Shown here piece after piece: positions 22,671 to 30,453 of a DNA stretch of 64,000 bases. Position 1 is the first letter of the stretch. Every line of letters begins with the position of its first letter. The DNA is from Pelomonas sp039929605 (GTDB lineage Bacteria; Pseudomonadota; Gammaproteobacteria; Burkholderiales; Burkholderiaceae_C), in assembly GCF_039929605.1 (NCBI RefSeq), contig NZ_JBDSQX010000101.1, positions 13,879 through 77,878 on the forward strand, read 5' to 3'. A program made the position numbers and the translations under genes. The notes beneath the pieces were generated by a model. It saw only the letters and a program-made list of their open reading frames with translations. It was not told the DNA's origin and made no database searches.

Positions 22671-23180
22671 GTTAGGGTGAGCGCAGAGAACCCCAACGCC
22701 GAAGACATCCCGCATTGTTGGGATGCTTTCTCGCAAGGCTGGCGTCTCAACACTGCATTGCCGGGAGTCCCGCCCGGCGGCGGGGTAACTTTCTTCTGCG
22801 GGGCCAGAAGAAAGTCACCAAAGAAGAGGCCCTGAATCCGCACTCCAGCGGCGTTGCGGGCTTGGCTTTGAGCCATGCCCACACGCGACCCGCTGCGCTC
22901 TCGCTGCTGTCCCTGTGACGAGCACCAGCCATCGTCCCTTCACGCCGCTTAACGCCGGCTGCACGCCGGGCTCACCAGAAATTCCGAATGCAGCGTCGCT
23001 CGGGCGACGTCGCCGTCATCACGCCGCTGGGCCAGCCCGACCCGCAGCTCGGTAGGTTGGGGTGAACGCAGAGAACCCCAACACTGAGTACCTGCCGCTT
23101 CGTTGCGGGCTGGCGTCTGAACGCTGCATTGCCGGGAGTCCCGCCCGCCGGGGCGGACCCCCGGCAGCTCGGCACCGGGT
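22668..23180. repeat. Family B mosaic repeat, copy 2, with internal direct repeat
   Basis: The block opens with GTAGGTTAGGGTGAGCGCAG, continues to GGCTGGCGTCTCAACACTGC, then the family B left arm (22757-22850) with hairpin CTTTCTTCTG/CAGAAGAAAG. The CTCGCTGCTGTCC module and the GCTTAACGCCGGCTGCACGCC module follow. At 23052 the opening block appears again (about 100 bp, direct orientation), followed by a second GCCGGGAGTCCCGCCC head. There is no inverted right arm, so it is an incomplete or rearranged copy. It fills the 548-base gap 22671-23218. Confidence 0.75.
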
Positions 23181-23218
23181 CACAAGGCTCATCGCAAAGC
23201 AACCCACAAACCACCAAG

Positions 23219-23716
23219 TCAGCAGTTAACCCCCGCCTTCACCTCACCCAACGCCAGCTGCAACACCCTCGCATCGCTGCTGGCTCGGTGCCGCTTCAGC
23301 TGCTGCCGCGCACGCACCGCCTCGGTGACGCCCTTCCAGCGTTGCGCCTCATCCTCGCTGAGCAGCTTGCGCAGGTCGTCCAGCCGGAAGCCGATGCGCA
23401 GCTCGACCGCCTCGTACAGCCGCGCCAGCCAGGTGTAGTCGTGGCCCCAGCCGTCGCAGAAGACGGTCTGGCCGCGCAGCCGCACGTTGAGCTGCTCAGC
23501 CATCCAGCGCGCCGGCCGGCCGTGAGTGCTCAGCAGCTCGCGACTGATGCCGTGCAGGGCTTCGGCGCTGTCGTCCCAGTGCAGCCAGTCGGCCTCGGGC
23601 TGGATGAGGCTGCAGAACAGCCCGCCCTGGCCGTCGCTGAAGCCGATCTCGATGGGATAGCTGCCGCGACCGAAACCGGAGGCTTCGATGTCGAGGATGG
23701 TGGGCAACGGGTCCAT
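23219..23716 (-). CDS. DEDDh-type 3'-5' exonuclease family protein, 165 aa
   Basis: The order of motifs is that of RNase T/DnaQ exonucleases: ExoI ILDIEASGFG near residue 7, SAEALHGISRELL in the middle, ExoII FCDGWGHDYTWL near 90 and ExoIII HRASSDARVLQ near 150 with His and Asp five apart. The product should remove 3'-terminal nucleotides from DNA or RNA; the substrate is unknown. ATG 23716 begins four bases after the stop of the upstream gene (TGACTTGATG), so the two are probably cotranscribed and coupled. The family is usually longer than 180, so this is a minimal domain. Confidence 0.75.
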   Translation of the reverse strand: MDPLPTILDIEASGFGRGSYPIEIGFSDGQGGLFCSLIQPEADWLHWDDSAEALHGISRELLSTHGRPARWMAEQLNVRLRGQTVFCDGWGHDYTWLARLYEAVELRIGFRLDDLRKLLSEDEAQRWKGVTEAVRARQQLKRHRASSDARVLQLALGEVKAGVNC

Positions 23717-23720
23717 CAAG

Positions 23721-24305
23721 TCACACAGGGTTGTCGATGACGCCTTCGCGCTCGAAGAGCTGCAGTGCGGCACGGCCGACCTGGCGGGTATCCCACCAGG
23801 CATAGGCGCCCACGCCGGCGGCGCCCACCAGCGGCACCCAGCGCGACAGCGCCTTGCCCACCACCTTGCGGCCCAGCTGCATGCCCACGGCCCCGGCCAC
23901 CTTCTGCAACACGGCCTGGGCGGCCGGGCGCACGATGACGCGCTCGCCCACGCGCACGGTCAGGTCACGCAGCGCCTGCGCGGCCGTGTGGCGAAACAGG
24001 CACCACAGCATCTGCGTGGGGCCGAGCTCGGCACTGCGGCCGTAGAGGGCGGCGATGTCGGCCACCAACTGGCGCTGGATGTGCCACACGGCCAGCATCT
24101 CCGGCGCAATGGTGGCCCAGCCCAGCGGCCCGAGCGGCAGGGCCAGCGCGCCAGCGGCCAGCGCGGCCTTGGACGCCGCGCTCTCGATGGCCTTGGCCGC
24201 CGCGTCGGCCGGCCTGGCGCTGACGGTGAACTCGGGCTCGGGCGACCGCGCCACCAGGGCCAGCACCCTCTCACCCAGATTTCCCAGTTTTGCTTCCTGC
24301 TTCAT
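23721..24305 (-). CDS. EcsC-like protein, 194 aa
   Basis: The central region (about 30-110) combines an alanine-rich hydrophobic helix KAALAAGALALPLGPLGWAT with WHIQRQLVADIAALYG. This resembles EcsC-family proteins, where a hydrophobic segment is followed by a conserved QLxLxxxIAxxYG-like block. A second hydrophobic stretch (VPLVGAAGVGAYAWWDTRQVGRAA) lies near 160. Function in this family is poorly known; a membrane-associated role is likely. It precedes the exonuclease gene by four bases and is divergent from the hydroxyproline genes. Confidence 0.6.
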   Translation of the reverse strand: MKQEAKLGNLGERVLALVARSPEPEFTVSARPADAAAKAIESAASKAALAAGALALPLGPLGWATIAPEMLAVWHIQRQLVADIAALYGRSAELGPTQMLWCLFRHTAAQALRDLTVRVGERVIVRPAAQAVLQKVAGAVGMQLGRKVVGKALSRWVPLVGAAGVGAYAWWDTRQVGRAALQLFEREGVIDNPV

Positions 24306-24465
24306 GCCCGTTCACTCCACCGCTGCCGAGACCGGCTGCACTTTCGCTGCCGCAGAACCCACAGAATGGCACAGACGCGCAAAGGTCGCGCCGGGCAGGC
24401 ACCAGGCACTCGCCACGTTTGTCACTTGAGCGAACATCGGGCACCTCAGCGCAGGAGCCCCAGCG

Positions 24466-25380
24466 ATGCAGACCATCCAATGGCGCGGCGTCTTCCCCGC
24501 CGTCACGACCAAGTTCCACGCCGACGAAAGCCTCGATGCCGAGGGCACGGCGCGCCACATCGACTTCCAGATCCGCAACGGCATCCATGGCGTCGTCACC
24601 TGTGGCTCTCTCGGCGAAGCCAGCACGCTGACGCTGGACGAGAAGGTGCAGGTGGCGCGCATCGCGCTCGACGCCGCCGCCGGCCGCGTGCCGGTGTTGG
24701 GCACCGTGTCCGAGGGCAGCACGCGCGAGGCGCTGCGCTACATCGACGCAGCGCTGAAGGCCGGCGTGGCCGGCTTCATGGTCATGCCCTCGGTCATCTA
24801 CGTGGCCGATGCGCGCGAGGCCATGGCCAATCTGCGCACGCTGGCGGCCGCCGCGCAAGCGCCGCTGCTGGTCTACAACAACCCGGTGGCCTACAAGGTC
24901 GACCTGCGGCCCGAACACTTCGCCGAACTGGCCGACTGCGCGCACATCGCCGCCATCAAGGAAAGCAGCGGCCTGACCCACCGCATCACCGACCTCCGCA
25001 ACCTCTGCGGCGACCGCTACGCGCTCTTCATGGGCGTGGACGACCTCGCCTTCGAGGGGCTCGCCCTGGGCTGCGACGGCCTGCTGGCCGGCGTGGGCTG
25101 CGCCTTCCCGCGCGAGACGGTGGCGCTGTTCGACCTGGTGCAGGCAGGCCGCTGGCACGAGGCGCGCGCCATCTACCGCTGGATGACGCCGCTGTTGCAC
25201 CTCGATGTCTCGACCAAGCTGGTGCAGAACTTGAAGCTCATCGATGCGCTGGTGGGCGTGGGCAGCGAGCACATGCGCCGCCCGCGGCTACCGCTGGTGG
25301 GCGCGGAGCGCGAGCACGTGCAGGCGCTGGTGGCCACGGCGCTGGCCACGCGGCCGGTGGAATGGCAGTCACAGGCCTGA
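24466..25380 (+). CDS. DapA-superfamily lyase/deaminase, likely pyrroline-4-hydroxy-2-carboxylate deaminase, 304 aa
   Basis: The TIM-barrel lyase signature is clear: GVFPAVTTKF, GVVTCGSLGEASTL, the Tyr in LLVYNNPV and the Schiff-base Lys in IAAIKESSG near 165. Among DapA paralogues the choice rests on context: the next gene, eight bases downstream, is a 4-hydroxyproline epimerase. In trans-4-hydroxyproline catabolism the DapA-like partner deaminates 1-pyrroline-4-hydroxy-2-carboxylate to 2-oxoglutarate semialdehyde. GCAGGAG precedes the ATG. The D-amino-acid oxidase and semialdehyde dehydrogenase of the pathway are not in the window. Confidence 0.78.
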   Translation: MQTIQWRGVFPAVTTKFHADESLDAEGTARHIDFQIRNGIHGVVTCGSLGEASTLTLDEKVQVARIALDAAAGRVPVLGTVSEGSTREALRYIDAALKAGVAGFMVMPSVIYVADAREAMANLRTLAAAAQAPLLVYNNPVAYKVDLRPEHFAELADCAHIAAIKESSGLTHRITDLRNLCGDRYALFMGVDDLAFEGLALGCDGLLAGVGCAFPRETVALFDLVQAGRWHEARAIYRWMTPLLHLDVSTKLVQNLKLIDALVGVGSEHMRRPRLPLVGAEREHVQALVATALATRPVEWQSQA

Positions 25381-25388
25381 GCCACCCC

Positions 25389-26315
25389 ATGCACTACCTC
25401 CACGTCATCGACTCGCACACCGGCGGCGAGCCCACACGGGTCGTCATCGACGGCTTCCCGAACCTCGGCGCGGGCTCGATGGCCGAGCGGCTGGAGCGCC
25501 TGCGCGTTGACCACGACCGCTACCGCCGCGCCACGCTGCTGGAGCCGCGCGGCAGCGACGTGCTCGTCGGCGCCCTGCTCTGCGCGCCGCAAGACCCGGC
25601 ACACACGGCCGGCGTGGTCTTCTTCAACAACGCCGGCTACCTGGGCATGTGCGGGCACGGCACGATCGGCCTGGTCGCGACGCTGGCGCATCTGGGGCGT
25701 ATCCACACGGGCGAGCACGTCATCGAGACGCCGGTGGGCGATGTACGCGCGACGCTGCACGAGGATGGCCGCGTGAGCGTGCGCAATGTGCCGGCCTACC
25801 GGCTGGCTGCCGATGTGGCCGTCACGCTGCAGACATCGACAGGAGGCCAGACGGTGACCGGCGACATCGCCTGGGGCGGTAACTGGTTCTTCCTGTGTGC
25901 CGACCATGGCCAGCTCATCGCGCCCGAACGGGTCGCGGCGCTGACCGACTTCACGGCGATGCTGCGCGAGGCACTGAATGCCCAGGGCCACCCCGAGGTC
26001 GACCACATCGAACTGTTTGCCGACGACGTCGACGGCGCCGACAGCCGCAACTTCGTGCTCTGCCCCGGCAACGAGTACGACCGCTCGCCCTGCGGCACCG
26101 GCACCAGCGCCAAGCTGGCCTGCCTGGCTGCGGCCGCGAAGCTGCGGCCCGGCGAGGTGTGGCGCCAGGCCAGCGTCATCGGCAGCGTGTTCGAAGGCTG
26201 GTACGAAGTGGCCGGCGAACAAATCATTCCGACCATTCGCGGCCAGGCCTTCATCAGCGCCGAGGCGACCTTGCTGATCGACCCGGCAGACCCGTTCGGC
26301 TGGGGCCTGCCCTAG
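25389..26315 (+). CDS. Proline racemase family, likely 4-hydroxyproline 2-epimerase, 308 aa
   Basis: Both catalytic cysteines are present: MCGHGTIGL near residue 88 and SPCGTGTSAKL near 236. That supports an epimerase or racemase rather than the trans-3-hydroxyproline dehydratases, which carry Thr at the second site. The start HVIDSHTGGEPTRVV is typical of 4-hydroxyproline epimerases, and the protein length of about 310 fits. It should convert trans-4-hydroxy-L-proline to the cis-D form in the cytoplasm. It follows the DapA-like gene by eight bases, forming a two-gene operon. Confidence 0.85.
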   Translation: MHYLHVIDSHTGGEPTRVVIDGFPNLGAGSMAERLERLRVDHDRYRRATLLEPRGSDVLVGALLCAPQDPAHTAGVVFFNNAGYLGMCGHGTIGLVATLAHLGRIHTGEHVIETPVGDVRATLHEDGRVSVRNVPAYRLAADVAVTLQTSTGGQTVTGDIAWGGNWFFLCADHGQLIAPERVAALTDFTAMLREALNAQGHPEVDHIELFADDVDGADSRNFVLCPGNEYDRSPCGTGTSAKLACLAAAAKLRPGEVWRQASVIGSVFEGWYEVAGEQIIPTIRGQAFISAEATLLIDPADPFGWGLP

Positions 26316-26328
26316 GGTCTCAGTACGC

Positions 26329-27084
26329 CTAATCGCCGTCGCGCTGCTGCTGGAGCACGGCCGCCACGTGCGCGAAGGCCGGCAGCAGGTCGGCCCATGC
26401 CTGGCGGCCGAGGAGCTGCGGCTTGCGCGCCTGGCCCTGCAGCCCCTGCAATGCCTTCTGCCCAGCGAAGGCGACGGTGTTGCTGCACTCGCTGTCGCCG
26501 ACAAGCAGCACATCGCCGTCGAAGGCCCGCTCCAGCCGTGCCGTGTGGCGCCGGAACTCGGGGTGGGGGGTGTGCAGGTTGACCACCAGCAGGCCGTCCG
26601 GGCGCAGTGCGCCGCGGCAGTCGTCGTAGAAGGCCTGCGAGCACAGGGCTGGCGGCTGGCCTTCGTGGTCGAAGCCGTCCACGAGCAGCACGTCCAGCCG
26701 GGCATTCGCGTCGCGAACGAAGTGGGCCCCATCGCCGCGCCGGACCTGGAAGCGCCCATCGTCCTTGGGCACCTGGAACTGCTCGCGCAGCGCGATGACG
26801 TGGGGGTTGATCTCGACGACCTCGATGCGCGTGTGGGGCAGTTCGCGGTGGCAGAACTTGGCCATGGAGCCGCCGCCCAGCCCGATCATGGCCAGCGCCG
26901 CGGGCTGCGGCACGAAGAGCAGGAAGGCCATCATCGTGCGCGTGTAGGCCAGGTCCAGCGCGTGGGGATGCTGGACCTGCATGCGGCTCTGGATCTCGCA
27001 GATCGAGAAATGCATCGCGCGGGTATCCAGCGTCTCGTAGACGAAGGGCTTGACGAAGGCGTGCGGGTCGGCGGTGTCGGGCAT
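26329..27084 (-). CDS. Spermidine synthase-like protein, 251 aa
   Basis: A Rossmann methyltransferase-fold core is visible: ALAMIGLGGGSMAKFCHREL (glycine loop), VEINPHVIALR (acidic cofactor residue) and LDVLLVDGFD. The arrangement fits the spermine/spermidine synthase family in which aminopropyl transfer uses decarboxylated SAM. The length is shorter than typical SpeE and the catalytic Asp region is DGFDHEG, so the substrate is uncertain. The start is set at 27084; upstream in-frame sequence is unlike protein. It lies 25 bases downstream of the YoaK-family gene on the same strand. Confidence 0.75.
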   Translation of the reverse strand: MPDTADPHAFVKPFVYETLDTRAMHFSICEIQSRMQVQHPHALDLAYTRTMMAFLLFVPQPAALAMIGLGGGSMAKFCHRELPHTRIEVVEINPHVIALREQFQVPKDDGRFQVRRGDGAHFVRDANARLDVLLVDGFDHEGQPPALCSQAFYDDCRGALRPDGLLVVNLHTPHPEFRRHTARLERAFDGDVLLVGDSECSNTVAFAGQKALQGLQGQARKPQLLGRQAWADLLPAFAHVAAVLQQQRDGD

Positions 27085-27109
27085 GGATGCACAAAAAAAG
27101 CGGCGGCCT

Positions 27110-27853
27110 TCAGGCGAGCTGCAGGTCGTGGATGAGCGGCGGCAAGGCCAGCAGCACCAGCAGCAGCGCGATGGGCAGGGTGGCCGAGAAGCCGAATTGC
27201 TTGAAGGCCAGCGCGCCGACGACGCCGCCGACGAAGAACAGGCCCAGCACCAGGCTGTGGATGAAAAGCTTGTCGCGATTGGCACGCACGAAGTGGACCG
27301 AGTCGGGCGCAGTGGCGCCGTTCCAGTACAGCAACCGGCCCAGTTCTAGCCCCAAATCGGTGACGACGCCGGTCATGTGGGTGGTGCGGATCTCGGCCTG
27401 GGAGATCTTGGTCAGGATGGCGTTCTGCAGACCCATGATGAAACACAGCAGCAGCACGGCGGTCGGCACCAGCAGATGGGCCAGGGCTTCGAGATGCGCG
27501 CCCACCAGGCCGAATGCCAGCAGCAGCGCCGCCTCCAGCAGCAGGGGCAGGGCGTACTTGCTGTGCATCTGGCGCTGGCGCGCCCAGTTCACAAGCAGCG
27601 CCGTGCAGGCTGCACCCGCCATGAAGGCGAACAGCGAGAACAGCCCGGCGAGCGCCAACGCAAAGCCGCCGCTGGCCAGGTCATCGGCCACGCCGGAGAT
27701 CACGCCGGTCATGTGCGAGGTGTAGCGCTGCACCGCCAGGAAGCCGCCTGCATTGGCCGCGCCGGCCACGAAGGCCAGGACGGCACCCAGCTGCCGGTTG
27801 GCCGACCGCGTGCGGTGCTTGCCCGTGAGGCGGTGCAGGAAGCTGAGTGTCAC
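27110..27853 (-). CDS. YoaK/DUF1275 family membrane protein, 247 aa
   Basis: Six or seven hydrophobic helices alternate with short loops. The YoaK features are present: an N-terminal FVAGAANAGGFLAV followed by TSHMTGVISG, and a second internal copy of the motif, RTTHMTGVVTDLG, near 155. These paired SHMTG motifs mark the DUF1275 family, whose transport or sensing role is not established. It is divergent from the small CopG-type gene, with a 15-bp operator-like palindrome between them at 27880-27894, so it may be under that regulator. Confidence 0.85.
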   Translation of the reverse strand: MTLSFLHRLTGKHRTRSANRQLGAVLAFVAGAANAGGFLAVQRYTSHMTGVISGVADDLASGGFALALAGLFSLFAFMAGAACTALLVNWARQRQMHSKYALPLLLEAALLLAFGLVGAHLEALAHLLVPTAVLLLCFIMGLQNAILTKISQAEIRTTHMTGVVTDLGLELGRLLYWNGATAPDSVHFVRANRDKLFIHSLVLGLFFVGGVVGALAFKQFGFSATLPIALLLVLLALPPLIHDLQLA

Positions 27854-27879
27854 AACGCAAATTTAATGCCAATTCAATA

Positions 27880-27894
27880 TGATTGCAATTATCA
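27880..27894. promoter_or_regulatory. Candidate operator TGATTGCAATTATCA (Fur-like 7-1-7 or RHH site)
   Basis: An AT-rich island of about 60 bp separates two divergent genes. It contains TGATTGC-A-ATTATCA, which matches the 7-1-7 Fur box TGATAAT-N-ATTATCA in 11 of 14 positions, and also reads as a simple ATGAT-N7-ATCAT inverted repeat. Either Fur or the adjacent ribbon-helix-helix protein could bind. This is a sequence match only. Confidence 0.45.
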
Positions 27895-27917
27895 TTTGAT
27901 GAACATATGGAGCCGGT

Positions 27918-28100
27918 ATGGAACAAAAGACCGCCCGCCTGACGGTGCTGATCGACCCGGACAAGAAAAAGGCCTTCGAGACCCTGTGCTCGCAACAGGA
28001 CGTGACGCCCTCGCAGGTGGTGAGGCGGCTGATACGCGACTACCTGGCCGCGCACGGTGTGGACTACAAGCCCGACGCGGCGGCGCCGAGCCCGCGCTGA
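27918..28100 (+). CDS. CopG/Arc-type ribbon-helix-helix protein, 60 aa
   Basis: The pattern RLTVLIDPDKKKAFETLC then TPSQVVRRLIRDYLAAHGV is a ribbon-helix-helix fold: a strand with alternating residues that would read the DNA major groove, a first helix, and a second helix starting after TPSQ. The ribosome site GGAG (27909-27912) is five bases before ATG. No toxin gene follows, so this is more likely a lone transcriptional regulator than an antitoxin. Divergence from the YoaK-family gene across a palindrome suggests it controls that gene, itself, or both. Confidence 0.75.
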   Translation: MEQKTARLTVLIDPDKKKAFETLCSQQDVTPSQVVRRLIRDYLAAHGVDYKPDAAAPSPR

Positions 28101-28263
28101 ACCCGCGCCGCGCCCGCGCATTGGCGCGCGGCACGGCCTCGTCCACGACGTCCACGACGTAGAGCGTGCGCCGGCATGTAAGCGGCTCAAAGTCCTACAG
28201 GCACGCGCCGGCGACCGAGGCATCGTTCACCGGCGCAGTGGTTTGCGCGAAAGAGGCCCTCAC

Positions 28264-28485
28264 ATGAGAACCCCCTTCCGACTTGCAGTACCGAACTGGT
28301 TCAACACCCTTGGCGCGGAGCCGGCTGGCCCGCGCGCTGCGCGCCTGCCCCTCTGGCGCAGCGCCGTCGAGCGTGCGCGCCGAGCTGGCGGGCAGGCGCT
28401 GCTGCAACTGAGCTCACCCGTGACCGCCGGCCGCTGCGCGCCATCCGCCATGCGCCAACGCGTCCAGCAAGGGCCGGCGACATGA
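28264..28485 (+). CDS. Possible small basic protein, 73 aa
   Basis: The frame has an ATG with GAGG about eight bases upstream and GC-rich third positions like its neighbours. The product is arginine-rich (SAVERARRAGGQALLQL) and has no recognisable domain. Coding is plausible but not established; the 163 bases before it (28101-28263) contain nothing I can identify. Confidence 0.35.
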   Translation: MRTPFRLAVPNWFNTLGAEPAGPRAARLPLWRSAVERARRAGGQALLQLSSPVTAGRCAPSAMRQRVQQGPAT

Positions 28486-28525
28486 GGCGGAGCGCCGGCA
28501 GCAGGCCGCGACGGCGAATGCGCCC

Positions 28526-28924
28526 ATGAGCTTCTGGATCTCCACGCCCTACTCGCAGGAACCCAGGCTCGTGCTGGTCCGCTGGCGGGCGTGGGAGGCC
28601 CAGGTGCCCAACTACGACGCGCCAAGCTGGCATCTGGTGGGCTACCTGGCCGACGAACACTGCGCGAAGGTGTCGTCCGCTGTCGCCTTCGTGCACCCCG
28701 ACACTGACGAAGTGACCACCAAGACCGGGCGCACCTACGCCCTCAGCGGGCCGCCCGGCGTCGACGCGCACGTTGCCGCGCTGTGGGAGTCCTGGCAGAG
28801 GCAGCACAGCGTCACCGTGCTGCGGGAAGTGACCACGGACGTGCTGGACGGGCGGCAGCCGGTGGCGGTCAAGCTGATTCGAGGCCCTGACACGCGCGGC
28901 GACGGGAACTCGTCGGACCTCTGA
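28526..28924 (+). CDS. Conserved hypothetical protein, 132 aa
   Basis: I do not recognise a family. The sequence looks like a folded soluble domain, with strands LVLVRWRAWEAQ and SWHLVGYLADEHC, a turn-rich TDEVTTKTGRTYALSGPPG, a helix VDAHVAALWESWQ and a closing strand QPVAVKLIRG. The phrase TTKTGRTYALSG suggests a small beta domain. It has no signal peptide. It lies 65 bases before the peptide transporter gene on the same strand, so cotranscription is possible. Confidence 0.6.
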   Translation: MSFWISTPYSQEPRLVLVRWRAWEAQVPNYDAPSWHLVGYLADEHCAKVSSAVAFVHPDTDEVTTKTGRTYALSGPPGVDAHVAALWESWQRQHSVTVLREVTTDVLDGRQPVAVKLIRGPDTRGDGNSSDL

Positions 28925-28989
28925 AGGCCGCTTGGCAACGGCGACGGCGCGCAGGGCGCCCGTCCGCACGCGCGGACAATCCGCGCCCC

Positions 28990-30450
28990 ATGACATCCCT
29001 TCGACAACACTGGGCCCGCGTGCCCGAAGGCTCGGCCGTGCTCTTCATGGTGCAGGTCTTCGCCACGCTGGGCTTCGCGGTCCTGCAGTCCACGCTGGTG
29101 CTGTACGCCACGCGCCGCCTGGGTTTCAGCAGCGAGCAGGCGGCGCTGATGATGGGCCTGTTCGGCGCCTTCAACTACGGGCTGCACCTGTTCGGTGGCT
29201 ACCTCGGCGGGCGTTACTTAAGCAACCGCAACCTCTTCGTCGGCGGCATGCTGCTGCAGGTGCTGGGCTGCGGCGCCATCGCCGGCGGCGGCCTCACCGG
29301 GCTGTACTGGGGCCTGGCGCTGTTCCTGACCGGCAGCGGGCTGAACGTGACCTGCCTGAACATGATGCTGACGCAGCGCTTCGAGCCGGAGGACGACCGC
29401 CGCGAAGCCGCCTTCCTGTGGAACTACGCGGGCATGAACGTCGGCTTCTTCATCGGCTTCACGGTGGCGGGCCACTACCAGCTCGACGAGCTCTACAGCA
29501 CCATCTTCTGGTTTGCCACGCTGGGCAACGCCGGGGCCATCGTGCTGGCGCTGATCTTCTGGCGCACGCTGGCCGACCGCGACACGCCGCTGTCGCACCG
29601 GCACGGCGCCGGTTTCTGGGGCCGCTTCGCCATCGGCGTCGCCGTGCTGACCGGCCTTGTGCCGCTGCTGGCCTGGCTGCTGCAACGCCCGAGCGACACG
29701 GCCGTCGGCATGAAGGGGCTGTGCGCGGCGGTGGGCGTGGCGCTGCTGGTGATGACACAACGCCATCCGGTGCTGGCCGAGAAGCGCCGCATGCAGGCCT
29801 ACCTCGTGCTGATGCTGGGCTCGCTGGTGTTCTGGTCGCTCTACCAGATGGCGCCCAACGGCCTGCAGATGTACGCGGTGGGCAATGTCTGGCTGAACGT
29901 CTGGGGCGTGCCCGTGGCGCCGCAGTGGGTGCAGAACATCAATACCGTCGTCATCGTGCTGGCCGGCCCCTGGCTGGCCGCCGTGTTCGCGCGATGGCGA
30001 GTGCGCGGCTGGCCGGTGGACATCCCGCTGCAGTTCTCGGCGTCCCTCGTGCTGATGGGCCTGGGCTTTCTGGCCCTGCCGCTGGGCATCCAGTTCGCCG
30101 ACGCCAGCGGTCACGCCGATTTCTCATGGCTGTTCATCAGCTACGTGCTGCAGTCGGTGGGCGAACTGCTGATCTCCCCGATCGGCTACGCCATGATCGG
30201 CCGCCTCGCGCCCAGGCAGCACCAGGGCGTCATGATGGGCAGTTGGATGCTGGTGACAGGCCTGGCCTCGCTGTTCGCCGGCGACTTCTCGGCCGTGGTG
30301 GCGCAGCCGGTGGATGGCTCGCCGCTGACGACCAACGCGGCCTACGCGACGCTGTTCACGCAGCTGGCGGTGGGCAGCTTGATCACCGGGACGGTGATGT
30401 TGGGCTTGCGGCCGTGGTTGCGGCGGCTGATCGACGGCGCGCGGGATTGA
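28990..30450 (+). CDS. POT/PTR2-family proton-dependent oligopeptide transporter, 486 aa
   Basis: About 12-14 hydrophobic helices span the protein. The POT features are FNYGLHLFGGYLGGRYL in the first helix bundle (in place of the strict PTR2 GGxxAD signature), the FWNYAG-like FLWNYAGMNVGFFIGF in helix 5 and SVGELLISPIGYAMIGRLAP near 400, a hallmark of the family. LVFWSLYQMAPNGLQM in the middle matches helix 7, where the peptide-binding site lies. It should import di- and tripeptides with protons at the inner membrane. It ends four bases before the convergent methyltransferase gene, leaving no room for a separate terminator. Confidence 0.88.
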   Translation: MTSLRQHWARVPEGSAVLFMVQVFATLGFAVLQSTLVLYATRRLGFSSEQAALMMGLFGAFNYGLHLFGGYLGGRYLSNRNLFVGGMLLQVLGCGAIAGGGLTGLYWGLALFLTGSGLNVTCLNMMLTQRFEPEDDRREAAFLWNYAGMNVGFFIGFTVAGHYQLDELYSTIFWFATLGNAGAIVLALIFWRTLADRDTPLSHRHGAGFWGRFAIGVAVLTGLVPLLAWLLQRPSDTAVGMKGLCAAVGVALLVMTQRHPVLAEKRRMQAYLVLMLGSLVFWSLYQMAPNGLQMYAVGNVWLNVWGVPVAPQWVQNINTVVIVLAGPWLAAVFARWRVRGWPVDIPLQFSASLVLMGLGFLALPLGIQFADASGHADFSWLFISYVLQSVGELLISPIGYAMIGRLAPRQHQGVMMGSWMLVTGLASLFAGDFSAVVAQPVDGSPLTTNAAYATLFTQLAVGSLITGTVMLGLRPWLRRLIDGARD

Positions 30451-30453
30451 CGT

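Noticed and set aside
23688..26315. 875-codon plus-strand open frame spanning several genes
   Set aside because: Its first part is antisense or intergenic and the last 308 codons are the real epimerase with its own start; the long fusion is not credible.
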